64,000 bases of DNA. Source: Carallia brachiata. Taxonomy: Eukaryota; Streptophyta; Magnoliopsida; Malpighiales; Rhizophoraceae. The first letter of the stretch is position 1. Each line of letters opens with the position of its first letter. The notes under the pieces were generated by a model. That model was given only the letters and a program-made list of their open reading frames with translations. It searched no databases and was not told the DNA's origin. Positions 23,660 to 35,470 of this stretch are shown in pieces. Location: positions 1,690,056-1,754,055 of the forward strand of contig JADCRB010000037.1 in NCBI GenBank assembly GCA_021464245.1. Reading direction: 5' to 3'. A program made the translations under genes and the position numbers.

Positions 23660-25009
23660 TGAGTTTAAAAAATTAATAATTTAGGTTTTATAGAATTTTT
23701 TTCTAATAAATCTATCGTGACGTTAAGTTTGGTAAACGAAAACTGTTAGAGCAAATGACAGGATACACTGACAGAACAAAAAAGATAATATAGACATAAA
23801 ATAAAATGCTCATTAAGATCCACCACAGATGGAAAGCTTATTGGGCCAATAGAATTTAGGCCTGATCTACTAAATTATTTTCAATTAAAATTGTTAAAAA
23901 TAAAAACAATTATCAAAATGGTGGAGGCTTGTGAGCAGGAGTGCGGTGGAGTCGTCCTGCCACTAGAGATCGAGGATGATCGATGTGGTGACGGCGAATG
24001 ACAAGAAGGTGGCGCTGGCAACCACTTTTGATAGGCTGCGGGACTTTGTCCTCCCACTCATCCTCAACAGAATCGGTGACGTCAAGGCCTTCGGCTGCTG
24101 TTGCGTTCTCCTGCCGCTTCCACTCCCTCACCTTGTAGTCGACAAGTCCTGCTCATCGTCATTCGCCGCCACTTTATCTTCTGGATTCTCTTCCCTATTC
24201 TGGTTCTTCTTCTAGGTTTGTTGCTCAGACCCAAGAGAGATTTGCGAAATGGGTTGTTTTCTAATTCCTCAGCTACTTCTGGGTCCGTTGAGGATGATGG
24301 GGAAATGGATTAGAACAGTGTGTTGACAGCGTCGTCACTCATTATTTTCCAACTCAGGTTCTTAAGAATTTTAATGAGATTTGTTTTCTAAAAATCAAGT
24401 TGCCAGGTGGGGAATTGGGAATTGATGAAGGGTGCTATCGAAATGGCCGACCAATTTTAGATCCACAAATGGGGGACTGAAATTGAGAGTTGTGTGGACT
24501 ATTAGCTCTTTGATTGTTGCATCTGCTAAGCATTGCTTGTTTTAGCCGATAATTGCTGAGCCTAAGACTCTCGATAACTTGATATTGATTGATGCTCGGA
24601 GTTTTGGGTGGGGGTAACGGGACGGATTGTGGCTTTCCGATCTGTTTTGCTTTTCCAATCTTAGTTTTATTTTTTAGTTTAATTAATATTCATTTTTAGA
24701 TTTTGATAATTGTTTTTCTATAATTTTAATTGAATAAATGAATTGTAGCTAAACTTCATTTGGTCCAATAATCTACTCATTTGAAGTGAATCCTAATGGA
24801 CATTTTTTTTTATTATGTACATATTATTAATTTTGCTTCGTGAACGCACCACATCATTTATTTTAATGTTTTTTATTCGTTAAATTTAATAGTGTGATAT
24901 ATCTGTTAAAAAACATTTTATCGAATTTAAATTGTTATTTTTTTTAAGTAATATTATATTTATTAATTTACATAAAATTAATGATTTTTTTTTTTTAAAA
25001 GTAAAAAAG
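23660..25009. other. Spacer with unrecognised GC-richer segment at 23920-24314
   Basis: Most of it is AT-rich. About 23920-24314 is distinctly GC-richer and stays open for about 70-80 codons in two plus-strand frames (containing TANDKKVALATTFDRLRDF and a hydrophobic stretch) and one minus-strand frame. I recognise no family and cannot choose a strand. It may be a captured or decayed gene fragment. Confidence 0.35.
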
Positions 25010-28000
25010 AGGTACATACTCCAGCCTAATTACCTACAGAACGTGGTAGAGACAACCCATACATTTCATCCAAAACAATTTGCTGACATCCCCGAGAGGG
25101 AGAAACTAGAATCCACATGCCTTAGCTCAAAAGCTAAGTTAGCAACAAAATCCAGTACTCGATTTGCCTCCTTATATGTATGTCAAACTCTCACCAACCA
25201 ATCATTTCTCAAAAATTTATGGCACCCTTTTAATAGATTAGCATGAGGATGGGCATCTGAAATTGGCTAAGACATCGCATTCAAGGCCAATTCAGAGTCC
25301 ACTTCCAAAATAATTTGCGCAACCCCCATCTACCATACATAAGACGAGCCCAACAAAATAGCCTACAACTTCACAGTGAAAGCTGTACAATGGCCTACTA
25401 ACTTTCGAAAACCCCCAACAAAGTGCCCGTATGATCACTCACAACCGCACCCATTGCAACAAGGCACGGATTCCCTCTAGACACCCCATCTGTGTTAATT
25501 TTAACTCATCTTAGCGCTAGTTTTTTCAACCCCACCAACTGCTCTGTATGCCTCAAAGGATTCACAGATTCTAGTGGCCTCCAACACCCAGTATATTCCC
25601 TTACCAGCTTAAAAAGAAAAGGAATAGAGTAAGCTCCATTAGTCACTCCTCCAAGTACTCTACCATTCCTCCATTTTCACAACTACCAGCAATCCATGAT
25701 AAAAAAAAACAGGCCAATCAATAGTCTTGCTGTTACCAAAATTCTCACGAAGATTAGCCACCAACCAATCCTTTTGAGAAAGGTTAAACAAATTGGCCCA
25801 TTTCTCTGAACAAACAACCTTTCCCCAAAAAGCAACAAGCTCCCTACAATCACGCCTAAGATGCAAAAAGGTCTCATCCAGCTCACCACATAAATAGCAA
25901 GTAGCACTTGAAGTAAGAACCTTCCTCCATCTCTCTACATTAGTTAGGATTCTGCAATAAGAAAGCTGCCAAGCAAAACAATAGATCCTTTGTGGTAGAT
26001 GTAATTTTTAAATAACCCCAAAACCTTTATTTTACCCCGAATTAGCACTATCCACCAAAACCTGATAAGCGAACCTGACAGAAAATTTACTATTAGCTGG
26101 ATGACCCTAACGAACTATATCCTTCTCAGAATCCCCATCCATCAAACAATATGCAGCCAACTTAGCCAAAATTTCTGCAAGCAATTTCCTCCTTAATAAC
26201 GTCCAATTCCATCCCACACCCTTCATCTAAAAGGCATGTAGGCCTACATATAAAATTATTCCTCAAAAATAGGGCACAAAGCTTGAACAATCAAAGGTTC
26301 AGAGGTAAGCCTACAATCAGTCCATAATTGGACACTCCGACCACTCCTTACCCGCCAAACAACTCCTTTTTCCAGGCAAGTGCTGCCTTTCGTAATTCCT
26401 CTCCACACTTGTGATGCACCCCTTTTAAAAACAAAGGATCTCATATCTTTAGCGTTAATCACTCTCGCCCATAAACTCTGAGGCTCTTTTAACAGTCTCC
26501 ATCCTAACTTAGCTAACATTGTTGTGTTGGTCTTCGTCATCTCCCTTATACCCAACCCTCCTGCCTCCTTCGGACGACACATCGTTTCCACTTTAATAAA
26601 TGAATTCTCATCCTATCCTCCAAATCTCCCCACAAAAAATTCCTATTTAAACTATCAAGTTTAGAGGTAACTAAAGCAGACAATAAAACAGTTTGCATGG
26701 CATAATTGGGAATAGCCACTGAAACTGACTTTATAATGGTAAGCCGACCAGCGAATGATAACTGACGTGCCTTCCACCCGGCTAGTACTCCCTAGACCCT
26801 ATCAAGACTGCCTTTATACGGGATAATTATTTTTTTAATCTTAAATTTTTAAGTTTTATTACATTTGAATTCTAAATCTTTTTAATATTTCAGTTGAGTT
26901 CTAAACTTTTTAATTTTCTACTAAATCAGTCATCTGTTTAACAAAAGTAATCAATCTATTAAAAAATAATTTTAACTTTACAAAAAATTATTTAAAAAAG
27001 ATTAAATATATGAATCGAATATTTTTTCTATAAAAAATATGCATATTACCTATTTAATTTGTATATTTTTTGATTAAAAACATATTTAATATGCATATTT
27101 TATTGATGAAAAAAATATTTAATTCATGTATTTAAGTTTTTTAAATAATTTTTATTAAATTAAACTCACTCATTAATGAATTGACTACTTTTTGTAACTT
27201 AAAGGACTGATATAATAAAAAATAAAAAAGTTTAGAATTCAAATGAAATATTAAAAAAATTTAGAATTCAAATATAAAAAAATTTAAAAATTTAGTACCC
27301 AAAAATACTTATCCCGCCTTTATACGTGGCACCTGTCACCCGCCAATGCAAAACTAGCACTCCAAGATATTTCCTGAATCCAAAGTCAAACCAATCTGTG
27401 CTTCCTAACCGATAGCTCTAGCTAAACCCCTATCGTCATTCTTAGATACAAATATTCTAGATTTTTAAAGGCTCACTTTTTGCCCAGAACTACCACAGAA
27501 AAGTTCAAGGCAACGTTGAATCACCTAACCTGAGAAAGGCTTGCTTCTAAAAACAGTATCAAATCATCAACAAAAAATAAGTGGGATAGAATAGGACCTC
27601 CCCTCGATAAAGATAAAGGCTTCAATCTACCCACCTGAACAAATTAATCGATAAGGTGAGACAACCTCTCCGTACAAAGAACAAAAATATAAGGAGACAT
27701 TGGATCTCCTTATCTAATGCCCTATGAAGGACAAAATTGAGGCCGCGGCACATCATTCCATAATACACTCATTTGGGCAGAGGTTACACAATCCATGATC
27801 AAACCAATCAACTGAGGGGGCAAACCAAGCTCACACAGAGTGCTATGTATAAAACTCCAACTCAGGTGGTCATTTGGCTTCTCCAAATCCATATTCATAA
27901 TCATCCCCATCTTCTGACCCCTGTATCCTCGAAGAGAGTGGAGAACTTCTTGCAAAATTACCACATTATCCACAACTTGTCTTCCCGGGACAAAGCTAAC

Positions 28001-28690
28001 TTGTGTTGGCACAACCCACAATGGAAAAAAAGGCTTCAAGCGCTCCACAATGATTTTCATTATCGACTTATAACACACATTACAAAGACTAATTGTGAGA
28101 AAAGTTGGGGAGATTGAACTTTCAGAATCAAAGCAATATGAGTATTATTAATCCCAGTCGGTAAATGACCCTCTTCAAATGCCTTGATCACCAAATCACA
28201 TAAAGACTTGCCCACCACATCCCAGAATCGATGATAAAAGACTGCTGGAAACCTGTCAGCTCCTGAGGCTTTGTAGGCCCTGATACTTTGCACTGCCCTT
28301 TTAACTTCATCAAGGAGAACCCCAGCACACAGTAAAGCAACTTGAGTTGGCTCTGAAGGGAAAAACTTCCCCTTTAGCACCTGACCTACTTCCAAATCAT
28401 CTTCTGCAGTATAAAGCTTTTGAAAGAAAGCAGCAGCTGCTCTTTGAAGATCATCTTCATTCCCAATCCAATTCCCATCATCGCCTTTGATAGCCAATAT
28501 TCGATTCCTTCGTTTCCTCACAATTGTGGATAAGTGAAAAAATTTGGTATTTCTTTCCCCATCAACTATACATCTCTCTCGGAATTTTTGAAACCACAAA
28601 AGTTCTTCCTGCTTTGGAACGTCATCCAACTCCTTTGCTAATCTTTTCTAAAATCTTAATAATCCCAAGTTAAATTGATTCATCCAGAAT
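25010..28690 (-). mobile_element. Degenerate plant LINE (L1-type non-LTR retrotransposon), 5'-truncated
   Basis: On the minus strand the order is: pre-RT region (LLWFQKFRERCIVDGERNTK), reverse transcriptase blocks (RAYKASGADRFPAVFYHRFW; VSFVPGRQVVDN; GDPMSPYIFVLCTERLSHLI), the post-RT segment WKARQLSFAGRLTIIKSVSV and CRPKEAGGLGIREM, a zf-RVT region near 25650-25920, and an RNase H-like domain (TDGVSRGNP near 25480; KEANRVLDFVANLAFELRHV near 25150). A poly(A) tail appears as a T run near 24985-24996. The endonuclease domain is missing and there are many stops and frameshifts, so it is dead. A MITE interrupts it at 26819-27316. Confidence 0.9.
26819..27316. mobile_element. Foldback MITE, 498 bp, inserted in the LINE, 8-bp target duplication
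   Basis: Ends CGGGATAATTATTTTT and, read from the other side, CGGGATAAGTATTTTT form terminal inverted repeats. The repeats continue inward through TTTGAATTCTAAAT, TTTTTAATATTTCA and ATATGCATATTA, so nearly the whole element pairs with itself. CCTTTATA at 26811-26818 and 27317-27324 is the target duplication. Removing element plus one duplication restores the LINE frame around GSLDRV. The 8-bp duplication fits hAT-type transposases. There is no coding capacity. Confidence 0.9.
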
Positions 28691-28781
28691 GTGGCATACA
28701 GAAGGAGCGTGACGTAGCTTAGTGGACACCTAATGGTCTCTGACATTAGGCACATGGAACCATCACATTAACGAGCCCCCC

Positions 28782-28977
28782 CGCTTTTTTTTTTTTTTTT
28801 TTAGTCTTGATATTTAAAATTTTATTAGACTATGACTAATATAATTCGAATTGGATGAACCTATTAAAGGGAGTAAAACTCTCCCAGCACATATTTTTTT
28901 TCATATACAATACTCAAATTTAAGATTTTATTGAAAAAAAATCAAATTTCTCACCACTTAAACTAACAGACGTCAAT
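28782..28977 (-). mobile_element. tRNA-derived SINE, minus orientation
   Basis: On the minus strand it begins near GTTAGTTTAAGTGGTGAG, where TAGTTTAAGTGG fits a polymerase III A box. A decayed B box around CTTAAATTTGAGT follows, then the plant-SINE-like GGGAGAGTTTTACTCCC, and a poly(A) tail seen as the T run at 28785-28802. The equivalent point near 16635 in copy 1 lacks it. I cannot fix the target duplication exactly because the flanks have diverged. Confidence 0.7.
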
Positions 28978-29519
28978 AACAAACTCATCTTTGAACAACG
29001 CGTATGGAATCCTTGGACTTGGGGGATTTATTTTGGGCTTTTAATGGTCCACTCTCAGTTTTGGGTGCTGGGTATTGTGATGATTTTTTTTTTTTGTCCC
29101 AAATATTTTTCCCAAAATGGAAAAAGGTGCAAACTGCCAAATCAAAAAGGCTTCCCCCAAAAACAAAGGCTTACCGATTGTGCAATTTGTGGAATTCTCT
29201 GAACTTATAGGCATATTGTGCTTGAGAACTTGCTTGTTCATTTATTTAATTTACGTTTGTGCGTTTTTCCTTGCTTTAATTCAATCTCCTCTTCCATTAA
29301 ATTTTCCTTTGGCTCAATAAGCTTTTACGATGTAGGAGTCTCAACCTGTTTGATTATATTCCTCGGTGGACGGCAGCCTCGCCGCCCAAATTTTTACCAG
29401 GAAATCAAGGGAAATTCAAATGCTGATTAATATAAGAAGACAGCATTCCAAGTTCAGTTCTCTGTTCCCATCGCCCCCCACTTCAGGGTTATGGGTTCTG
29501 TATTATATATGCATATATA

Positions 29520-32500
29520 TTACATACAAGAAAGAAAAAAGAAAAAAAAGTGAAAAGAAAATACAAAGAAAACAGGAAAGGTCGTGTCTTTCCTTTTCTC
29601 AAGAGATAATGAGGAGGTGAAGGAGGAAGAAGAAGAAATGGGGGAAGAGTGATGGCAATTGCATTTCGGGTCATGAATGGCCTTTTTTCTGGTGATGTCT
29701 AGCTTTGTGCAAAACACACAGTACCTCCCTACAAAACCATCTTCATGTTCCTCTTCCTCATCAGTGTCCGTGTCGTCGTCTTCTTCAAAAATGTCCTCAG
29801 GCTCAATTCTTCTCCAATCATCACTTGTATAGTACACCAATCCCAACATTGGAAGAAGGGCTGAAAGGATTCTGTCTATGCCATCATTGGACAATTTTTG
29901 CACTTTCTTGCAGAACAATAAAGGTGCGGCCGCCAATCCTGCTCCAATACCAAATCCCACACCAGTGATTATGAATCGCCAATCAAATTCATTTTTTCGT
30001 TGTTGCTGCATTGCAGGTGCTGAGGCAGCGGTATTATCGCAACTTGATTCTAAAGGAGGGCCGCATAATCCTTCATTACCTTCAAAAGATGCCAATGTGA
30101 ACGTCTGGAGTTGTGTACTCGTTGGTATCCTTCCGACGAGCCTATTGTATGAGAGATTCAGGAATGAAAGGAATGTCAATTGTGCAAGCTGCTGCGGAAT
30201 TGAGCCATTCAGATTGTTTTTAGACAGGTCTAAGGACTCCAGCTGCGACAAGTTTCCCAAAGATGATGGAATCGATCCATTGAGAGCATTATGTGACAGG
30301 TTTAGAACATAGAGCCCTTTGAATTGTCCAAAAACTTCTGGAATTGGTCCCTCAAAGTTATTAGAGGAGAAATCAATGGAAGTGAACACAGTTAGGATCT
30401 TCACCAACTCCATCTGGAGACCTTTGCTTGTGACTGTTATTGAATCTTGGTAATACAGTTGACTAAGCCATAAAGGCTCGAATTTGAGGTGATCAAGTCT
30501 GCCATTTTCATTTCCCATCATTGCCTCCCAGGTAGTTAAACATTTCCATGGCAGTCTTCCTGTAAAATTGTTGGATGCCAGGTCGACTATCTGAAGCCTT
30601 GGCCAAGTGCCATTAGTCTTCGGACACCCAATGGGCCCATAGAATCTGTTGTTTCGCAGAACCATGACACGCAAACTGGGTATACTTTTCAAAAGACAGG
30701 GATAAGTGTCAATGATCTGATTGCTCCCAAGGTCTAAAACCTCTAACATTGAACAATTAGACAGAGATTTCGGAACCTTCCCATCTAGCAGATTTCCACT
30801 CAGATCCAGAGTTTTTAATTGACAACTGCCTTCAAATTCATCAGGAATAGTGCCAGTGAAATTGTTTCCCCCCAAATTCATCACGCGAAGTGCACTGCTC
30901 ATCCGAATCAAACAGCCAGGAATTGTGCCACCCAGGTTATTATTAGACAAGTCAAGAACTTGCAGAAAAATACCGTTGCATAGTGAGTTTGGTATAGAAC
31001 CTGTGAGGCTATTGTTTGAAAGGGAAAAGAAAATTGTGAAAGAGAGGTTTGTAGCTATGTCATCTGGTATGGAAGAAGTGAATTTATTGGACGAGTAATC
31101 GACAAAAGCAGCAGTTGGCGGAAGAGCTAGGATGTTTCCCAGGAGCTGATTGTCATGCAGGTCCAGCACGCTAAGTTTAGGAATCGAATAGGGCTGTTCT
31201 AAATCTGTCAGCATATTATGTGAAAGATTTAGGTTGACAAGAGAGTTGTTACCAACTTCCCATATCCAACGAGGTACTCGCCCAGTGATTTTGTTGTCCG
31301 AAAGGTCTAAATCATACAGTTTTGATTGGTTGCTAAGATTGGGAAAGAAGCTAAGATTGCAAGAAGCAAGTTTCAATGTGCTCAGCTTGGGAAAGGAAGA
31401 CAAGGTTGAATTGCTGGTATTTGGATCCACCGTCAACTTGTTGTATGACAAGTCAAGCGAAGTGAGATTCTGAAGCTTCGAAATCCAATCTAGGTGTATG
31501 GTGCCATTAAACTTGTTGGATGAAAGTGAGAGAACATTAAGTCCTTTGAGATCAAAGATAGATTGAGGAATTGGCCCTTCCAAATTGTTGCTACTCAAAT
31601 CCAGCGTATCGAGAGAAGAGAAAGATGCATTTGGAATCTCAGGAACTTGACCCTGGAATCGGTTGTAGGAAAGCAGAATCTTTTGTACTGATGGAATTGC
31701 CAAAAGGGACGAAGGAATACTCCCACTGAGAGAATTATTTTTCAAATTGACATAAACGAGATTCAGAAGGCCTTCCAAGTGAGTGGATGGAATCTCACCA
31801 GATAATTGATTGGTGGAGAAATCTACATGGCTGAGATTCGTGGAATTGCTGAGAGATGGAATTGGACCAGAAAATTTGTTGAAAGAGAAGTCCAAATAAA
31901 CAAGTCGCGTGAGCGCTGCCATCGACCTCGGTATTGGTCCGCTGAAATAGCAATTTGCAAGCTCTATTGTTGACAAATTCACAAGGTAACCAATGGACTC
32001 TGGTAGTGTCCCCGAAAAATTTGTCCCACTGAGCTTCAGGGTCTGAAGAGAGAGTCTCCCATGAAACATTGGTAAAGAACCCCGAAGAAATTCGTTGTCA
32101 GATAAGTCCATAACCTCTAGAGTTGGTACCTGAAATAAACTCTTTGGAAATGTTCCATTCAGATTGCAGGAGCCCAGGCGCAAGAGGGTCAACTTAGAGA
32201 AATTTGCAAAGAATTCTGGCACAGAGGTGCTCAATTCGTTACTGCTCAAACGAATTACAGACAGAGACTGAAGGTTTGCAAGGGAAGGATGAATGGGGCC
32301 TGAAAGAAAACAGTTGGACAAGCTTAACACCTGCAGATTAGGCAGCGATGACGATAAGGCCTGGCACCACTCACTCCCGTTTGCCGATATATTTACACCA
32401 TCAAGATGGAGTTCTCGCAATCGCTGGAGATTCTGAACTAGCGTTGCTAGATTTGGGTTCTCAAGTTTGAGTGGACTAACGGGGTAAATCATAGACAAAT

Positions 32501-32963
32501 CAAGACTCACCAGCTTAGCCAATTTTGAAATCTCAATTGGAATTTGGTCCACAAAGCCAGCGTTGGACAAATTCAGATAAAGCAGTTCTGTGAGGTTGCC
32601 TAACCCGGTTGGCAGAGTTGTGTTGAAGTTGTTGAAAGACAAGTTTAAGCTCTGGAGATACCGAAGACTGAAGAGGCCAGTTGCATTCTCAATTCCACCA
32701 GAGATTGATTCCTTGCTCAAGTCAAGGCCAGTGATATGACCGACCCCATCGCAGCTTATTCCGGCCCATTTGCAGCAATCCGTGCTCTGATTCCAGCTCA
32801 TCCGTTTTCCAGATTCAGTGGTCCAATTGAGACTGTCTTTTATTTGTAGTAACAACGACTGCTGATCTTTTTGGCATTGGCCAGAAACCAAAGCTTCATA
32901 GTCGGGGAGGAGTATTGTTAAAAGTTGCATCAAGAAAAACCATGTAAAGAATGGAACTTTCAT
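29520..32963 (-). CDS. RLP2: Ve1/Cf-type LRR receptor-like protein, acidic-tail class
   Basis: A single intact exon of about 1,147 residues; the ATG at 32963 is used because the three codons before it start with TTG. Features in order are a signal peptide (MKVPFFTWFFLMQLLTILLP), an N-terminal cap with the CCKWAGISCDG cysteine pair, about 25 LRRs, an island near 825-860 (YYQDSITVTSKG), three 24-residue LRRs, C-terminal cap EGLCGPPLESSCD, and a stalk APAMQQQRKNE. A transmembrane helix near residue 995 follows (ITGVGFGIGAGLAAAPLLF, with GxxxG motifs), then a cytoplasmic tail of about 125 residues with the acidic run FEEDDDTDTDEEEEHED and RYCVFCTKLD. There is no kinase domain. The last 20 or so residues are a Phe-rich translation of a pyrimidine tract and may be spliced out in reality. 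Inferred role: cell-surface immune receptor. Confidence 0.94.
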   Translation of the reverse strand: MKVPFFTWFFLMQLLTILLPDYEALVSGQCQKDQQSLLLQIKDSLNWTTESGKRMSWNQSTDCCKWAGISCDGVGHITGLDLSKESISGGIENATGLFSLRYLQSLNLSFNNFNTTLPTGLGNLTELLYLNLSNAGFVDQIPIEISKLAKLVSLDLSMIYPVSPLKLENPNLATLVQNLQRLRELHLDGVNISANGSEWCQALSSSLPNLQVLSLSNCFLSGPIHPSLANLQSLSVIRLSSNELSTSVPEFFANFSKLTLLRLGSCNLNGTFPKSLFQVPTLEVMDLSDNEFLRGSLPMFHGRLSLQTLKLSGTNFSGTLPESIGYLVNLSTIELANCYFSGPIPRSMAALTRLVYLDFSFNKFSGPIPSLSNSTNLSHVDFSTNQLSGEIPSTHLEGLLNLVYVNLKNNSLSGSIPSSLLAIPSVQKILLSYNRFQGQVPEIPNASFSSLDTLDLSSNNLEGPIPQSIFDLKGLNVLSLSSNKFNGTIHLDWISKLQNLTSLDLSYNKLTVDPNTSNSTLSSFPKLSTLKLASCNLSFFPNLSNQSKLYDLDLSDNKITGRVPRWIWEVGNNSLVNLNLSHNMLTDLEQPYSIPKLSVLDLHDNQLLGNILALPPTAAFVDYSSNKFTSSIPDDIATNLSFTIFFSLSNNSLTGSIPNSLCNGIFLQVLDLSNNNLGGTIPGCLIRMSSALRVMNLGGNNFTGTIPDEFEGSCQLKTLDLSGNLLDGKVPKSLSNCSMLEVLDLGSNQIIDTYPCLLKSIPSLRVMVLRNNRFYGPIGCPKTNGTWPRLQIVDLASNNFTGRLPWKCLTTWEAMMGNENGRLDHLKFEPLWLSQLYYQDSITVTSKGLQMELVKILTVFTSIDFSSNNFEGPIPEVFGQFKGLYVLNLSHNALNGSIPSSLGNLSQLESLDLSKNNLNGSIPQQLAQLTFLSFLNLSYNRLVGRIPTSTQLQTFTLASFEGNEGLCGPPLESSCDNTAASAPAMQQQRKNEFDWRFIITGVGFGIGAGLAAAPLLFCKKVQKLSNDGIDRILSALLPMLGLVYYTSDDWRRIEPEDIFEEDDDTDTDEEEEHEDGFVGRYCVFCTKLDITRKKAIHDPKCNCHHSSPISSSSSFTSSLSLEKRKDTTFPVFFVFSFHFFFFFLSCM

Positions 32964-35470
32964 TGGAGACAATTACGAGACACCCATATAGTTTACCATA
33001 GAAGAGCTGGACAAATCTGGTGCTTGGTTAAGAGAAATGAGAAAAACCATAGAAATGGCATTATTGCTTAAATCATGGCCGGCCTAGAAGCTCTTGGGTT
33101 TGGCAAAGGAACGGCGACCGAAAGGATAGCCTGGGAGGTAGAAGAAAGAAAGCAATGAAGCACAGGATTGGAATGGTCAGCAACCAGGCGCCGTCAAAGT
33201 AAACAATTGCGTTTATAACGAAGAAAAAGTTGGCCTTAGCTTGCCGAATGCATTATATTGGACGCGTTTCTTTGTCGGCTTTTACTTATTTGTTCGTAGG
33301 CTTGTGCGCGTAGCTTCCGCCTGCAGGTGTTGAACTTGTGCACATACATAGAATATTCAAACGAACGACTTTGCCTGATTTTTGCCATTGGCCTCTAGTG
33401 GTAAGCCTAAAAGGATGCAGTTTATGGCAAGGAGCCAGATTCTCATGGAAAAAACTATATACAGAGCCTACCCATAAAGACGATTCATGTGAATTTAGCT
33501 CGTCACAACAATTTTTTTGGTCCAAAAATGGATATAAAGATAATTTTAATATTCCGTCTATTATATCTACTCACATTTGGAAGCATCCTTCTCATTGAAT
33601 TTTCATTGGATCGCTTAGAATATTTCCGCAAAATGGGGTGCAGAATGTAGATATATCATCTGGTTAAAGAATAATAATCAGACTGGTTTCGAACATGTAC
33701 TTGTCAAATTTGAGGATAAAACATAAAGTTAAAAAAGGGCGTGTGAGTGCAGAAAAAATTGATGCAGATAGTCTTCCATTTACTTTTTACAAAGATGTTT
33801 TTAAAATTAAAAAATGTGACTACCAAATAATAATAAAATAATTTTTTTCGTTACAATATAGTTTGTCTATGATAAAATAAATAAAGATATTTGTATAAAA
33901 TATAAATATACGAATAGATCACTAGAGTTTTAAAAGAAAAATAAAAAATCCGTGACATTGAACTTTTGTGTAGTGCTTACGTATTACGGATGAGAATATT
34001 TAAATTTGCGGAGGTTGTTCGGCTTTTTTTTTTTTTCTTTTTACTCGTTTGCTTTAGCAATTTTGGTGATAATCTATTTTAGGTTCCCTTGCTGGCCTAC
34101 AGGGCAGAAAGTAGTGTTGATTACGTGGCTTATTGTGGCAATTTCCAAAGGTGTTGTTGAACCATATTGATTCTTTCAGGTAAATAACCAATAAAATAGA
34201 GAGCAGATCTGGCATGTTGACCAAACCAGACTAAACACGTTTTAGTGCCTTTCGTCGGATGTAAAAATTAAAGGCTAAAGAAAACTTTGGTTTGGTATCT
34301 CGCCACTCAAAAACATGAGGAATTTCCTTACATCAAACAAATGCTATCGTCAAATTGTCATTCATTACCATATGAATTATGGAGGTGACATTAGTGAATG
34401 GATTGTTTGATGTGCTTGTGTCACTCTCAGTCCCAGAGTGAGAAAACAAAACGAGAAGGAGAAGAATACATAACAAACGAGCAATAATTCCCAGTGTGAA
34501 ACGTAGACAAACCTCGCATCTTTGGGCCCCCACTGGAGAGTGAGGAAGTAAGCAAGTCCATGCTACCTGCTCTCTGCTTAAAAGTTCAACCATTGTTTTA
34601 TCAGCGTGCACCACCCGCCGTGGACCATCTGGATCCGGTAATAATTGCACTAAATGCTTTTTACAAACACTATAATAATTAAATTCTAAATTTTTATTAT
34701 AAAAATTTCAAATTTTAATTTTATGTTATCGAGAGTATGAAATTTATACTAAAAAAAGAATTATCTTTACTATATAGTTAATATTCTATGGAGCTGCCAT
34801 AGAATAAAAAAAAAATTGTGACATTTGTCGTTTATTAATTATTATTATTATTATTTTGATGGTTACATCAAATGCCATTAAAAGAGTGCCATATAAAAAA
34901 AATATATGTATATCGTTGGACGATTTTATTAAGTCTGGAAATGTAGTTGTCTAGGACCATTACAACGTTCAATTACACAACGTTACAATAACTCGAGGAA
35001 AGCAAGCTAAGACGAGGAAAATAAGTCAAACTAGAACATAACAACTTGGGTTTACGGTAATAATGAAAACTTCGGTTAGATAGCAAACAACCAAAACTTC
35101 GACAAACCAGTGCCTGGCTCAGCCTTTTTTTTTTTTTTGGAAAATATTTTTTGATTGCCAGTAAAATAGCTTTCGTAGCTTTCTTGAATGAATTTTTTTA
35201 TTTTTTTCATTATTGTTATTATAATATTTATTTTATGTCATATAATTTCATCTGACACGTCAGATATTATTATTAAGAATTATATATTTTAAATTATGCA
35301 TATTATATTTCATCTGATACGTCATATAGTAACAATTATTTATCAATCATCTAAAATAACAGTCACCACCGTCCTTTTTTTCTTTTTACCATAGGTCCGT
35401 CCATTAGCCAACGAAATTGGCTAACCTCGGAGTCTTTGATCCACCTTCTCTTTCATTGTTTTTGTTTACA
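32964..35470. other. RLP2 5' flank / promoter region
   Basis: Paralogous to 20629-22900. A TATA-like TTATAAACG on the minus strand near 33212 corresponds to that of RLP1. The 105-codon minus-strand frame at 34333-34650 is not kept open in the paralogous stretch, so I do not call it a gene. Confidence 0.45.

Noticed and set aside
34333..34650. 105-codon minus-strand frame in the RLP2 upstream region
   Set aside because: The paralogous stretch near 22080-22390 does not keep the frame.
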